This document shows positions 46,266 to 58,230 of a stretch of 64,000 nucleotides of DNA, piece by piece. Location of the stretch: NCBI GenBank assembly GCA_905250125.1, contig CAJNOL010000011.1:186001-250000 (forward strand), read 5' to 3'. The stretch comes from Rotaria sordida. Lineage: Eukaryota > Rotifera > Eurotatoria > Philodinida > Philodinidae. Each line of letters opens with the position of its first letter. The first letter of the stretch is position 1. Position numbers and translations under genes: made by a program. Below the pieces are notes generated by a model that was given only the letters and a program-made list of their open reading frames with translations, was not told where the DNA came from and made no database searches.

Positions 46266-46434
46266 ACAGACATATTTGTAAATTTTTATTAGTTTTGTAT
46301 TCAAGCTATTATTTATGTTTAATAAATTTTACACTATTAGACATGCAGAACATGACAATCTAATAAGATAATATTCAAAGTTTTTTTTCTTCTCAGAAAT
46401 GAATTCATTTAATTATATTTCTGTCAAGAAAATT

Positions 46435-47048
46435 GAAATTGAGATAAATGTATGAAAAGATAGCCCGAAGTCTGATCTATCATAAATGACGTCATTTTTT
46501 TATTTGACATCTTATTTTTTGGTACAAGTTGTTCATGATTTGCATGACCTTCCGTCTGAGAAAAAAATGCTTTTTCCTGAAAAAACGGAAACTCTTCTCA
46601 CTTTTTCACTGTTTATGCTTTCTATGATCACGCAACTTAGAATTTTCTATGGGCCTTGATTTCATATATAGAATTTTTTTTTGTTTGAGAGAGCACGTCA
46701 AGATGCAAGACATGGTAAAATATCTTTTTCCAGTTAACCATAGTTACTATTATATAAAAGAGTACTTGAGGGTTTTTCGAGGCATCAAACTTTTTTGTCC
46801 TTAAAACGTAGATTTTTAAAAAAAATGGCTTTATCATGCTCTTTCAAACTAAAAAAATAGAGAATTTTAGGTTGCAAAATAAGCTATTTTTGATCCTTGT
46901 CTGTTGAATATCACCCAAAATCATCATGATATAAAGCTGAAAATTTTACTATAGCCTTTTCACTACACCTCCAATAAATCCTGAGAATTTAATGCAAGTT
47001 GAATGTACTAGGCCCAAGATCAGTTTTTGAAGAAGACCTTACAAGTAT
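46435..47048 (-). repeat. Dispersed ~600-bp non-coding repeat, copy C (inverted)
   Basis: Reverse complement of this block follows copies A and B: TGATCTTGGGCCTAGTACA, a TTTTCAG block, GATATTCAACAGACAAGGAT, AAAATTCTCTATTTTTTTAG, TTGACGTGCTCTCTCAAAC, AGAAAATTCTAAGTTGCGTG, and GTCATTTATGATAGATCAGA with GGCTATCTTTTCATACATTT. It lies just downstream of the FAD oxidoreductase. A 66-codon frame inside (46637-46837, -) is not preserved in the other copies. Confidence 0.7.
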
Positions 47049-49860
47049 ACATGTCAGTTTATTGATATTAAATTATTTATTGTATAAAAGAACATTGTAC
47101 AGGTTTACAAATGAATTATTATAATATATAACCAGTCCTTATGTTTTCTTATACAATTTCGAATGTAAAACATATGATTGAGTACATTTAAACAGATTTT
47201 TTTAACCTCCATTATGTTGTGTGCTATCCTTTTTACCTATTACCTGGTTAAATATATATTTTTTACACTTTATTGTTCTTTTTATTTGATATTCTCGAAA
47301 ATATTAATACCTTTCTTTTTTTTTTCAAGTACATGCGAAATAATCAACTCATAAAATAGAAAATTTTGCATCTTTGTATTAGATTAGACGTGATAAAAAC
47401 ATTTCTATTGATACAAAAAAATGTATGGAAATTTTACATAAAGTTGGTTACCATTAATAGCAAATTATTATTACAAATTTTAATATATGATATTTTTGTA
47501 TACGCCATATGTGTTTGACAGAGTCATTAAATATAAACTCATTATTATTTAATCTATTCATCTTATGTCAGCTTGAAAATTTGGTAAACTCAATATTAAC
47601 GAATATTATAAATAAAAACTAAATTCATCTTTAAAATATCATCAATTAAGTATATTAATTGACAATACCGTTTAACACAAGCAGAATTCAAATTGCTAAC
47701 AACATTAAAACGTGTTCTATACGAAAATTTATCGTACTATATAAATCACATATTATATGTTGAAATTGTTTTGTAAAAATATTGATTACATCAATAAAGT
47801 TCTTCATCAACAATATTAGAAGTTTGTTTGATATTGATAATAAAAAAACAGATATGACGATGAAAATACCAGAGTTGAAATAGTTTATCAATACTCAAAT
47901 TGAAATCGTTAACTTTATTTTTACTTTCCGGTATTGACTATGGATCAAATGGTATAATCTAACTTGATGAAAAAAGCTGTTTTTATTGTTCAATAAACAA
48001 TTTTATGCATTAGGGAAAAATTTAATAATGCATAGATCTATACTATTCATAAAAAAATTCGAGAGCATATTCTCAAAAGTAAAAAAAAACAATTAATTCG
48101 CCATAATACCACAATTTATTTGTATTTGACTAACATTTCATTGTTATCTTTTCATTTCGATTCCAAAAATAACTATTTCTCTTCAATAAAGTAATTTTCC
48201 ATTACATCATCATATTTCATTGATAATCTGCTAAGCATGATATAGAATGTGTAAAGAATAGTAATCTAAACACGATAATAGATTAGTTAAATGTATGTTA
48301 AAAGCGAAATGCAGCACTCCTATGTTGACAGTTGTCAACATAAAATATAAACCCAAGAGAATAGAAAATTTCTTTTTGATTGTTCTTGCTAAGAAAATAC
48401 AATTATTAGTACTTTTAGAAATGTTCTGCTATTTAATTAAATTTATTTACGTCTATTACCTTAAATACACATAAATTCAATATAAAAAACATGTTTACAC
48501 ATTAACTTTTCATATTTATTTCTTTTTTCTTAAACGAATATGTAGATTTTTCTAAAAAGATTATAAACATTCAATTGAGAAAACACCATGGACATGTTAA
48601 GTGTTTATTTCGAGAAAGATCAATAATGTCTATGGGATTATAAGTGAGATTTTGTGCGTAGTTTTCCCGTTTGCAACAAAATGCTATACTTATCACTAAT
48701 AGCACTTCAGATTCTTCGGGGTTCTCTATACATAACTGCGTCATTAACATTTAACTGATCTATACCTTTGACAAACATATAAATACATCTTTATTTGCTA
48801 TCTAAGATTTCCTTTTCTATTCTTGATTTTTATTATTCTTATTTTAAAGAAAGAGCAAAACTTAAATGAATGTTGACAGATATATATGTAAATGAATTTG
48901 TAAATAACATCAATATGAAAGATTATTGACATAGAAAATTAGAACAACAAAAAAATAGAAGGAAAAAGAAAAGGATAACCTTGAAACTTTCTGAATATAT
49001 TCTAAATTTTTTTTATAAATATACATATATTTATTTCCTTATCATAACCGTTTAACTAATGCTTCCACAATGTAATGAACTGAATAGCATGTTGAATGAT
49101 GTAGTATTAAACAATAGAATAAGTTCAATATTCTTTTTTTTTCTCTCCCATCATTATCGACAATAAAAGAAGACAAGAAATGTAATATGCAACAAATTAC
49201 AAACAATAGAATCACTTCAGTTCATAGAGAAAATCTCGATATTGAGAAGAAATATAAATAATTGGAATGTTTAGTATAAAACAAAATGATTATGTTGATT
49301 TCTTCTAATTTAAAAAAATATTATTTGATAATTTTTAATATATTTAAAAAAAAAAATCTAAGGTTGTTTTTATCTATTCTTTCATGCATCAAATATAGAA
49401 ACAGTCAACACTTTCTCGGTGTTGCTTTCCCTTTGTTTGATCCATATAATAATGAGTTTCCGGTGTTCTGTCTTGTCCTCGTTTTCTTGACGAACATCTT
49501 TTTTTCTGCGCCATCTTCTGCTTCTTTTTCTTTTCTCCTTTTTTTTTTTGTTTCTGCTATCTATGCGCATTTACATTTCTTTCATAGACAGCATAATTTA
49601 CATCTTTTTGAGCGAAAGAAAGAGTGAGAAGATGCTATAAGTACAAGAAAAAAAAAAAGGGATAGTATTCATATTGCTTATTGATTGATGACATTCTCAT
49701 ACCATAATCGAAAACTTGTATGAATTATATTTGTTTGTCAATATTGTTATTTCAAACTTTTTTTTGTTTACTAATAGATATTTTAAATGTTCTTCCAAGT
49801 GTTAATGCGCAAACATCATTAAATATTTATCCTTTTTTTCTCTTTATTTAAATTTATAGT
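47049..49860. other. Gene-poor AT-rich region
   Basis: No exon chain was found. Frames at 47688-47891 (-) and 49286-49627 (+) are hydrophobic or low-complexity and unsupported. The right end should hold the upstream region of the tetraspan gene, and an acceptor-like AAATTTATAG ends one base before that gene's ATG. Confidence 0.45.
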
Positions 49861-50811
49861 ATGGTCGATAAAAGCTATGTTGTTTCGCTGCTCGGATGTG
49901 CTAATCTCATCGAATTGGTTAGTATAAAATACATAGGCTATTTTTTTGTCTCTCTGTACACAAAATGAATCTAACTCTAATCTATCTGTTATAAATAGAC
50001 ATTGCTTGCTGGTGGCTTTATCGCTGTGTGTATGACATCAACTGGTTATGCTCAACTTGTCGATTCTTATGCTAACATCATTAAATATAATGTAACTCAG
50101 ACAGTAAGTGTACAAAAGAAAATTAGATGAAAAAGCTTGACTGATATGCGCATACTTGTATGTCAATCATATTATTTATTGTTTTTCAGTCTGATGCTGA
50201 TTCAACGGCATTTTATGATATTGATGTTTATACAGTCAAACAAGCTGATCAAGCTATTTTAATGATTATATTTGGTTTAACATTATTTTCATTTCTTGCT
50301 CATATTATATTTAGTTTTCGTTATCGATATTCATGGCATCGACTGTCGATTGGCGTAAAAGATTCGATTAGTTTTTATCTCTCATTAAAAGACATTTGTC
50401 ATTTTTAGGTAGCTTCCTTATGTATTATCTATGCATTTGCTCTATTTGGCGTGTCAGTTGTTGTTGCTGTGAGTAGGAAAAAAAGAAACAGAAAGGATAT
50501 AAAAAACAAAATAGAAATTTAATCTTTTTTTTTTTTTGTATCATCCAGTGTTGGGAAGACAAATTGAGAAAACGATTAACACGTATATATTTCAGTAATC
50601 AATTCATTGCTACACCAAATGGTATTGTAAAACCACAAACTGGTTCAGCAGCAGCTGCAGCTGTAAGTTATCTTTTTATTAAAACAAAAAGAAATTAAGT
50701 TTATTCTTATTAAAATTTTCTTTTTAGACATTTGGTTTTGCTGCATGTCTTATATATCTTGCTGAAGCATTGATAAGATTTCGACGTTTAGCCGATAAAA
50801 TTCAACCATAA
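49861..50811 (+). CDS. Four-transmembrane (MARVEL-like) membrane protein, unassigned
   Basis: Six exons (49861-49917, 49999-50103, 50190-50354, 50409-50468, 50549-50662, 50728-50811), all in phase 0, encode 194 residues. Four hydrophobic helices are visible: VVSLLGCANLIELTLLAGGF near residue 7, ILMIIFGLTLFSFLAHIIF near 78, VASLCIIYAFALFGVSVVVA near 110, and TFGFAACLIYLAEALIRF near 168. A larger extracellular loop between helices 1 and 2 has a possible N-glycosylation site (NVTQ). This topology and spacing fit MARVEL or claudin-like tetraspan proteins, but no signature residue settles the family. The ATG lies one base after an acceptor AG. Confidence 0.65.
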
Positions 50812-51396
50812 TCTGTTCGATTTTAATTTAATCTTATATATTTTACGATATTCTTGTTTTCTCTATATAATTTTCTCAACTAAATGTATCAGTTAAGCAA
50901 AAAAAAAAAAGAAAAACTTTGCTTTTAAAATTTAAAATCAAAAGATCATGTCAAAATAGCAGAAAATAAAAGTTACTAACGATTATATTGCATAAAAATA
51001 AATATTGTTCGTCAACATTCTTACAGAATTATATCTTTTATGGGAGGTGTATATCATTTGTATCATCTGCAACTTAATCTTAATCGACATGATGAAAGTT
51101 ACATCAATGTGCAAACTTATCGAAATTTTCTATTAAATTTGACAAGAAAAATATTGAAAAAAAAAAACAAAAAAGAAATTAATACTTAGCAATTCAAGCG
51201 AGAATACAAAACAAACAGAAATACTAGTGTTCTATTATTCAAATGATTGACATTAATTTTCAATTTAGATGTCACTAGTTTGAATACATACTATTGATGA
51301 TTTATTGTAACCAATCAGAATTGAGGATTTTCTTTTTCTTTCTTTCTTTCTTTCTTTCGTTCGTTCATTTTTATTTGTTTATTATATCTTATTTAG
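50812..51396. other. Intergenic, with a (TTTC)n microsatellite
   Basis: AT-rich DNA with a CTTT run at about 51330-51359 followed by GTTCGTTC, then TTATTTAG that ends exactly before the next ATG. Confidence 0.6.
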
Positions 51397-53209
51397 ATGA
51401 GTTCGGTGACAGATGAACATAAAGTAGATAATACGTCTACTTATGAAGTCCTAGATGAACACTCATCGAATAAAAATCATATAAAAATAATAAATAATTC
51501 TGAAAATACAATGAAACCTTATTCAAATAATAATATTAATGATTTAATTGATCATCTTATGTGTTTAATTAATGAACGTCTTGATAATGCTCAACAATGT
51601 AAAAATATGTTTTATAAAAATTCAATGCAACTTGCTTTTTATCAAGTTCTCTCTGAAATAAAAGATAAAATAGGTAAGATTAAAATTCTTAATAAAACAG
51701 AAAAAAAACAATTATTTATATGAAAATAAATTCAAATACGGTAAAAACACTTTTTCGATTAAGAAAAAATTTTTTTTCTTTAATCCGAAAATATTCATTT
51801 ATTTTTTGGTAGCACTTAATACTCAACAAATATCAAATATTGATGATCAAACATCTGAACAATTAATACGTGTTGATAATATGCTTATTGCTGAAGGAAT
51901 ATTTGAACGATGTTCATCAACAAATTTATCTTTAACAAAAAAATTTGATCATAATTATACATTTGATTATTCAGATTATCGAACAAAATTGGATCAAATG
52001 CGACAAATTTATTATGTAGAATTAGAAAAATATGAAAATCATTGTAATGATTTTTGTTCACATGTTAGAACACTTTTACGTGAACAATCACAAATACGAC
52101 CAATAAGTGAACATGAAATTGAACATATGATAAAAATAATAAGAAAAAAATTTTCAACTATACAATTACAACTTAAACAAAGTACATGTGAAGCTGTTAT
52201 GGTTTTACGTTCGAAATCACTTGATGCAAGGTTTCAAAAAAAAAAAAGAAAGAATTTTATTTGAAATTTATAACGTTGTTTTACTTTATAGAAGAAAACG
52301 ACGAAATTTTAGTAAATTAGCTACTGAAGTATTGAATGCATATTTTTATTCACATTTATCAAATCCGTATCCATCCGACGAAGCAAAAGAAGAATTAGCA
52401 CGTCAATGTGGAATATCAGTAGCACAAGTAATTAATTATTAGATAGATTTTTGTTTTTTATAAAAATCCATTAGTAATTTGACAAGTAGAATGAGTTTAT
52501 AACAAGATTTATTTATATTGTATTATCATAGAAGTTAATCAGTTATGTAATTAAGATCATGATTTATGTCTAGAAAGATAAATAAATTGAATAACAATAG
52601 TATAAAAAAAGAATCAAGTTCTGTTCTTTTATAACAAATCGTTGAACGAATGAGGATATTTAACGGAAAAAAAAAGTATCATTCGGATCCTGCCTGATGA
52701 AATTCAAACGATAAACTGTAGAATATATATATATGTCGTAATGGCTTAAATTACTAAACATAAATCACGGATGACTTTCAATGTTTAATGTAAACTGGTT
52801 AATTGAGTTGTTTTACATTCTGATTTCTCAGTGTCTAAACAGTTGATTATAAACTCACGTAATTATAGAAGGACCACGTTTGCTGTAACAATTTGCTTCA
52901 TATCTTAATCAGATATATTTTCCATCAGATAAAATTGCATCTGAAGTAGACGATTATTTTGTGTTGGCTACCAATTTTGATAGAACAATATTTCCTTCAT
53001 TGTAGGTTTGTAATTGGTTTGGCAATAAACGTATTCGATATAAAAAAAATATGCATAAAACTCAAGAAGAAGCAAACATCTATGCAGCTAAAATAGCTTT
53101 ACAAGCTGTTCGTCATAATCGTGATAGTTTATCAAATGGTATAATTCATTTTAATCTTTTCTATTCTTAATTATTTATTGTTTGTTATTCTTTTGTTTTA
53201 GATTATTAA
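51397..53209 (+). CDS. PBX/Extradenticle-class TALE homeodomain protein, upstream copy
   Basis: Five exons (51397-51673, 51813-52230, 52292-52427, 53006-53138, 53202-53209) encode 323 residues. PBC-A is at ~47-90 ([20 protein letters not shown]), followed by [11 protein letters not shown] and PBC-B at ~145-230 ([48 protein letters not shown]). The homeodomain (~232-294) starts [20 protein letters not shown], has the TALE three-residue insertion ([15 protein letters not shown]) and a canonical recognition helix, [15 protein letters not shown]. The C-terminal extension [18 protein letters not shown], which in PBX proteins adds a fourth helix, is present. Long vertebrate-type tails are absent. 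PBX proteins are nuclear Hox cofactors. The last tiny exon is uncertain: reading on from 53138 gives an alternative short end. Confidence 0.92.
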
Positions 53210-53365
53210 AATCTTTTTATTATTTTATTATGCTCAAATTTTTCGATCAATTATATTTTTTTTTTGTTGCGTATTTTCTCTATTGTGTGATCTATATTTA
53301 TGCTTTTTATTTGTTGTTTTGTATTTGTTAAATATAATTAAAAAAATAAAAATATTTTGTTTTAG

Positions 53366-55228
53366 ATGAGTACAGAAGATCAATTATCATCATCTTATCA
53401 TATTCTAACACCACTTGAAAATGCTTTTTATACAAATATCAATAATCAAGAACAACCTCAAATGATGAATCGTATTATGTCAATTATAAATGATCGTTTA
53501 GATGATGCTCAACAATATAAAGATGCATTTAATCGAAATCCAATGCAACCAATATTATTTGATATACTTAGAGAAATTAAACAAAAAAATGGTAAGTACA
53601 AAAAAATAAAAAACTAAATAAATACAAGATTTCATTTAATTAGATTAAAATTTCTATTAATCATCCAAAGTACAAAGTCCAATTCGATTGAGTTTAATAG
53701 AAATGAGTTAGAATACGAATACTATTAAAGTTCCTAATGTACTTATATTATGGGCACTTTTTGCATAAGTATCGATATCATTATTAGATATTTGCGGATC
53801 ATTTCTTCAGGGTCACAGCTTTCGATACAATTCAGATATACCTAGATAATGAATTCATCTAATGGAATACAAATTGATATATATACATATTTACATTTTG
53901 TCAAGATGAATCAATCCTTAGAATAGTTTACCTTTTAAAAGTCATCTGATTAGACCTTCTTAATTTTTGAAAAAACTCCGTGAATGAAAGAAAAATATCG
54001 AGATGCAACAATGTAGTATTGTTGAGTGATCTCAAATTTGCTATAGTTTTTGCTTGTAAAAATAAGAAAAATGAAAAAGATAGAAAATAAATGAAATAAC
54101 TTGGAACTATAATGTATGTGAAGTCTCGTTAATTTATGAATATTTTCCTTCTACATTTTAATTATTATATTTTTACATGATGATGACGAACATAAATCAC
54201 AGCAGATATGATAGAATAGACAATCTCATATTGTCGATAGAGGAGAGTCAGGAGTTATGAGCATTTCATGGTAAAAGAAATAAAATGTTTATATCTCATG
54301 AACCATCCAGAAAAAGAAGCTTAAAGTCGCGGTGACCGAGATCTATCTCAAGTTAGACTCGCACATCTCTAATTTAATATAGATAGTTCTGCAATAGTTT
54401 ATGAACATTGGAGATATGCATGCTTTCATGTTCCAGTTATAATTTATTTCTATTTTAATCGATTCGTTGAGAAGAAATAATGTAAGAATATTTTCTCTTC
54501 TTTTTATAGGACTTAATATGCGTCAAATATCCAATGAAGATGATTCATATAAACAAGAATTAGCTCGTCTTGATACGATGCTTTTAGCTGAACGTATTGT
54601 AGATCGATATCCTAATGAGGTATCAACTAATAATTCAATTGAAATTGAACATCCTGAATATGAAGAAAAATTAAATCGTATTCGTCATTTTTATCATACT
54701 GAATTAGCAAGATTTGACAAAAATTCAAATGATTTTTGTACACATGTTTTAACATTACTTCATGAACAATCACAAATACGACCAATAACACCAGAAGAAA
54801 TTTCACATATGATTTCAATGGTACGAAAAAAATTATGTTTAATACAAATTCAATTAAAACAAAATACATGTGAAGCTGTTATGAATTTACGTACACGCTT
54901 TCTTGATGCAAGGTATTAGAGAAAAATAAAAATAAATCGAAAGTTTCTTTTCTTTTCTTTTTGTTTTCTAGACGTAAACGACGAAATTTTGATAAAACAA
55001 CACAAAAAATTTTAAATGAATATTTTTATTCACATTTATCGAATCCTTATCCCTCGGAACAAGTTAAAGAAGAATTGGCACGTAAATGTGGTGTTACTAT
55101 TTCTCAAGTAAGATTTTTTTTCCTTTTATTGTCTTATGAAAATCGATTTTTGTTTTATTGTCTAGGTAAACAATTGGTTTGGAAATAAACGTGGACGTTA
55201 TAAAAAGAATATGCTTAAAAATGAATAA
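53366..55228 (+). CDS. PBX/Extradenticle-class TALE homeodomain protein, downstream divergent copy
   Basis: Four exons (53366-53591, 54510-54912, 54972-55107, 55166-55228) encode 275 residues. PBC-A ([20 protein letters not shown]) and PBC-B ([50 protein letters not shown]) are intact. The homeodomain (~210-270) has [20 protein letters not shown] and the TALE insertion. The recognition helix reads [15 protein letters not shown]: homeodomain position 54, Ile in PBX proteins and a base-contacting residue, is Gly. The protein stops five residues after the homeodomain, so the [10 protein letters not shown] helix is missing. The three coding intron positions and phases (1, 2, 0) equal those of the upstream copy, so this is a tandem duplicate. 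The ATG directly follows an acceptor, 156 bases after the first gene's stop. Confidence 0.9.
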
Positions 55229-56040
55229 TGACTAAGTTCGTGTAAATAATTCATACTCAATTGATGTATTCTATTGTTGTTTTTTCTTTTTCTTTCGTTT
55301 CTTTTTTTTTTTTTTTTGTATAATCATTTTATGTTTTTGAATAAAGTTGTCTGAAATAATCTGATGAAAATATATTGTAATAAATTTTTCAATGAATAAA
55401 ATAACATTCAATATATCGTAAAAGCTTTTAAAAAATTTATCAGTGCAATTACTTTAGGGCTAGAATGTTGAAATCACAATTGTTCTTTAACTTCATTATA
55501 CTAATACAAAATACGTTAAGTGAAAAATCTCTCGTAGATTATAGCTGTTTTCTAAGAATAATCAATCGCCAGGGAAACGATCTGTCTTATTGCGGCATTT
55601 CAAACAGCAATTTTTTCTTTGTCTTGTTACTATTTTTTGTTGTATTCCATTTTTCTTAAGGGATCCCTCCCGTAGAAAATCGAATTTTTCAAGAAAGTAT
55701 CGAAGTTGAGTTTTTATCATAGGAAGATGCAGCGAAGCTTTCTCTTTCAGAATATGTATAGCTTTTTGGAAAATGATTAGATTTTCAAAGACTTATCACA
55801 TGAAACTTTGACTCTAGTAGCATATTTTTGGAGAAATTTTCGTGGTTTTTAAAGTTTTTCAGTTTTGAAAAAACTGCGTTGCCATTTATACTATCATTGA
55901 ATAGAGCATTTTTATATTATCCAGCATATCAGATGATATTAGCTATCTTCATCGATCATCGACTTTCAAACGGTCCACTGAAATATATTAAAAATATACC
56001 ATTGTAATATGATTTGTTCTGAATTTGAATGAAAATTCCA
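55229..56040. other. Intergenic, no supported gene
   Basis: Contains the probable poly(A) region of the second PBX gene (GAATAAAG near 55339). The frame at 55465-55659 is unsupported. From about 55660 onward the DNA is less AT-rich and may belong to the mobile element that contains the foldback repeat. Confidence 0.4.
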
Positions 56041-56446
56041 TTTCTACAGTGTGTGTAAAAATGTTTTTTCAGGGGAGTAACATTGCTATTTTCAATAGTA
56101 TTAATAAAGATTTTTATGCCAAATTAAAGCGCATCAAGAATAGGATTTATCAGTATCAAATAGTAAAGGTTATAGCAATTTTTCAATATCGAATTCATGA
56201 AGTTTCTAGAATTTGACGTCATATTGGCAAAGAAAGTTTTTTTGGATGAGGCAGTTCAAACTTGGTGAGGTTCAAAGTCGTGAATATCAGAAGATGATTG
56301 AAAAGTTGCTATAACTTTTATTATTTAATACTGACAAATCCCATTTTTGAGATGCTTTAATTTGGTATAAAATTTTTTATTGATACTATTTAAAGTAACA
56401 ATGTTACTCCCCTGAAAAAACATTTTTATGCACGCACACTAGAAAA
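56041..56446. repeat. Long inverted repeat (foldback), ~145-bp arms
   Basis: The left arm (about 56041-56183) and right arm (about 56299-56446) are reverse complements with scattered differences. Matching landmarks include AAAATGTTTTTTCAGGGGAG then TAACATTG, the AATAGTAT(T/C)AATAAA stretch, CCAAATTAAAGC, and GTTATAGCAA. About 115 bases separate the arms. The outer ends read TACAGTGTGTGTAAAAATG on the left and, inward on the right, CTAGTGTGCGTGCATAAAAA. No coding frame is preserved. Arms this long would form a stable RNA hairpin if transcribed. Confidence 0.8.
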
Positions 56447-57562
56447 CTCCTTTAGTGTTTTCCTCAAAACATGGTTTCTAGGAAGGAAAATCAAAATAAC
56501 TTCAGCTTGGCTCCCAGTATAATTGGTGTTTTTTTATTTTAAATATCTAAGTCAGTGCTAACTTTTCATCGGACGGATTTTTGATACTTGACTCTTGGAC
56601 TGAGAAAAGTTAGATTTACTGTTGTGGAGTGACATATTTTTATGCTTATTTTGGACGCTATGTTCATTAAAATGCTCATAAAAAATGAATGGAAGGGAGT
56701 TTCAAAGTTTCGTCCGATGGATAGTTGGGCACAGAGGCTAGCTTTAATTTGAAACTAGTTCGAGCTCTGTACCCCTTTATAACGACGGAGTTATTTCGAT
56801 TCTTCTGGAAGGTAGGAAAACAAACCGGAAGTTCGAACGAGTTAGGCATATCAGGCTGAAATTTCTACCACAAGTGTTTCTCGCTAGGACCAACCATTTC
56901 TGAAAGTTTCACCTCAAACGATTCGTTCTAAATGGGAAATCAATTCTGAGAGGAACGCTCTTAAGTCGTTTTTTTCCTTTGCTAATAGAGTTTTTTATGT
57001 CATTCATTATCAAGTAATTTACAAGTTGAATATGTTCAAATAAATATTGATCATGTTATACGGTCAAATGTTGCACGTATTGTATTGATTCTTCAGATGG
57101 AAACTTGATGTTTTATTCATGAAGTTCAATCATTTAAACCAAATTATTTCAAGTTAATATACTCTGTTTCTTGTTTGGCATTATTTCATTTTAATTTATT
57201 CTTGGGTTCTTGTGTAGATATTAAAGACTAGAATCATCTAGTTTACTAGCAATTCTTTTTTGTTTTCTGTTGATTGAATGTGATCTAATTGTTTGATTGC
57301 TGTATATCAATTTTTATTCACTATAGAATTCTTTTTAAATTGATGTGTTCGAAAATTTGAAAATATTAAAATTCTTTACAATGACAACATATAAAATTAA
57401 ATTATTATAACTATTACATTATATTACAATCAAAATTGTTTACAATGTTCTGAAGTCGAATTATCTATTTGGATGTTATCGTTTTGGTTGAATCGTAACA
57501 TTTTTATTAATATTACACAAATAATTTTTATTGTATTAAAATATGATTTATATTTTAATCTA
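56447..57562. other. Intergenic, unassigned
   Basis: The left ~500 bases are GC-richer than surrounding DNA (GAGCTCTGTACCCC, GAACGAGTTAGGCATATCAG) and have no long frame; I suspect part of a mobile element with the foldback. The remainder is AT-rich. Confidence 0.35.
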
Positions 57563-58230
57563 TTAAATTATAATGAATGATATAATTTACATTACAAATA
57601 CAAAAAACAAGGAAGACATGTTGCTTGTAATAGAATCGTGTAAGCTAAGTTAATTTCTACTTCAAATTGAGGGAAGGAATATAAAATTTAGAAGTCCTAG
57701 TGGCTAATAGGACTTCTATGGATCAGTTTTTCATTGATAATACAGACAAGTCCTCTATTTCGAATGGAATAGTTCTTTCTATTTAAATTCATTACATACA
57801 TGTGTTAATCGTAATAGATGAAAGTAAAAAAAAATTTTTTTGTCATGCTAAATTATTTTTCTTTGGTAACAGTTATGTTATTGTGTAGTAGTAGGGTAAG
57901 GTACAATATTATATCATAGCCTGTCAGGTGACTTCGTAATCGGATCCAGGGGAGTTCCTTGTGCCTGTTATGGCGAAAGCAGTGTAGTACTCAGGAAGGC
58001 CTACTATGCACGTATAGGCCCTGTCGTCATCGTTCTTGTATGTCATACTTACGTTCATTGCCCTACCAGTCCGGCGTGGTTCACTCTGGGTGTACTCATT
58101 TCAGGCTTACAGGAAGTCTCCCTAGTAGCACGTACGCGTACGCGACTAGGAGCCGAGAATAGCTGGAAAGGGATGTGAGTACCAATCGAAAACAATTTAT
58201 TGTGCAAGCCAATGAAGAAAAAAAATAAAT
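57563..58230. repeat. Duplicated 3'-flank module of the ART-TPR genes, copy 2
   Basis: Partner of 2954-3618: the same left edge (TTAAATTATAATGAATGATA), AACAAGGAAGACATG, CTAATAGGACTTCTATGG, and the GC-richer core with TGTCATACTTACGTTCATTG, CCGGCGTGG, CAGGCTTACAGGAAGTCTCC and ACGCGTACGCG. It ends at the stop of the intact ART-TPR gene. Here no mariner is present at the left edge. Confidence 0.75.

Noticed and set aside
49286-49627. 113-codon hydrophobic frame
   Set aside because: Phe/Ser-rich low-complexity reading with an overlapping Lys/Arg-rich frame on the other strand; no support.
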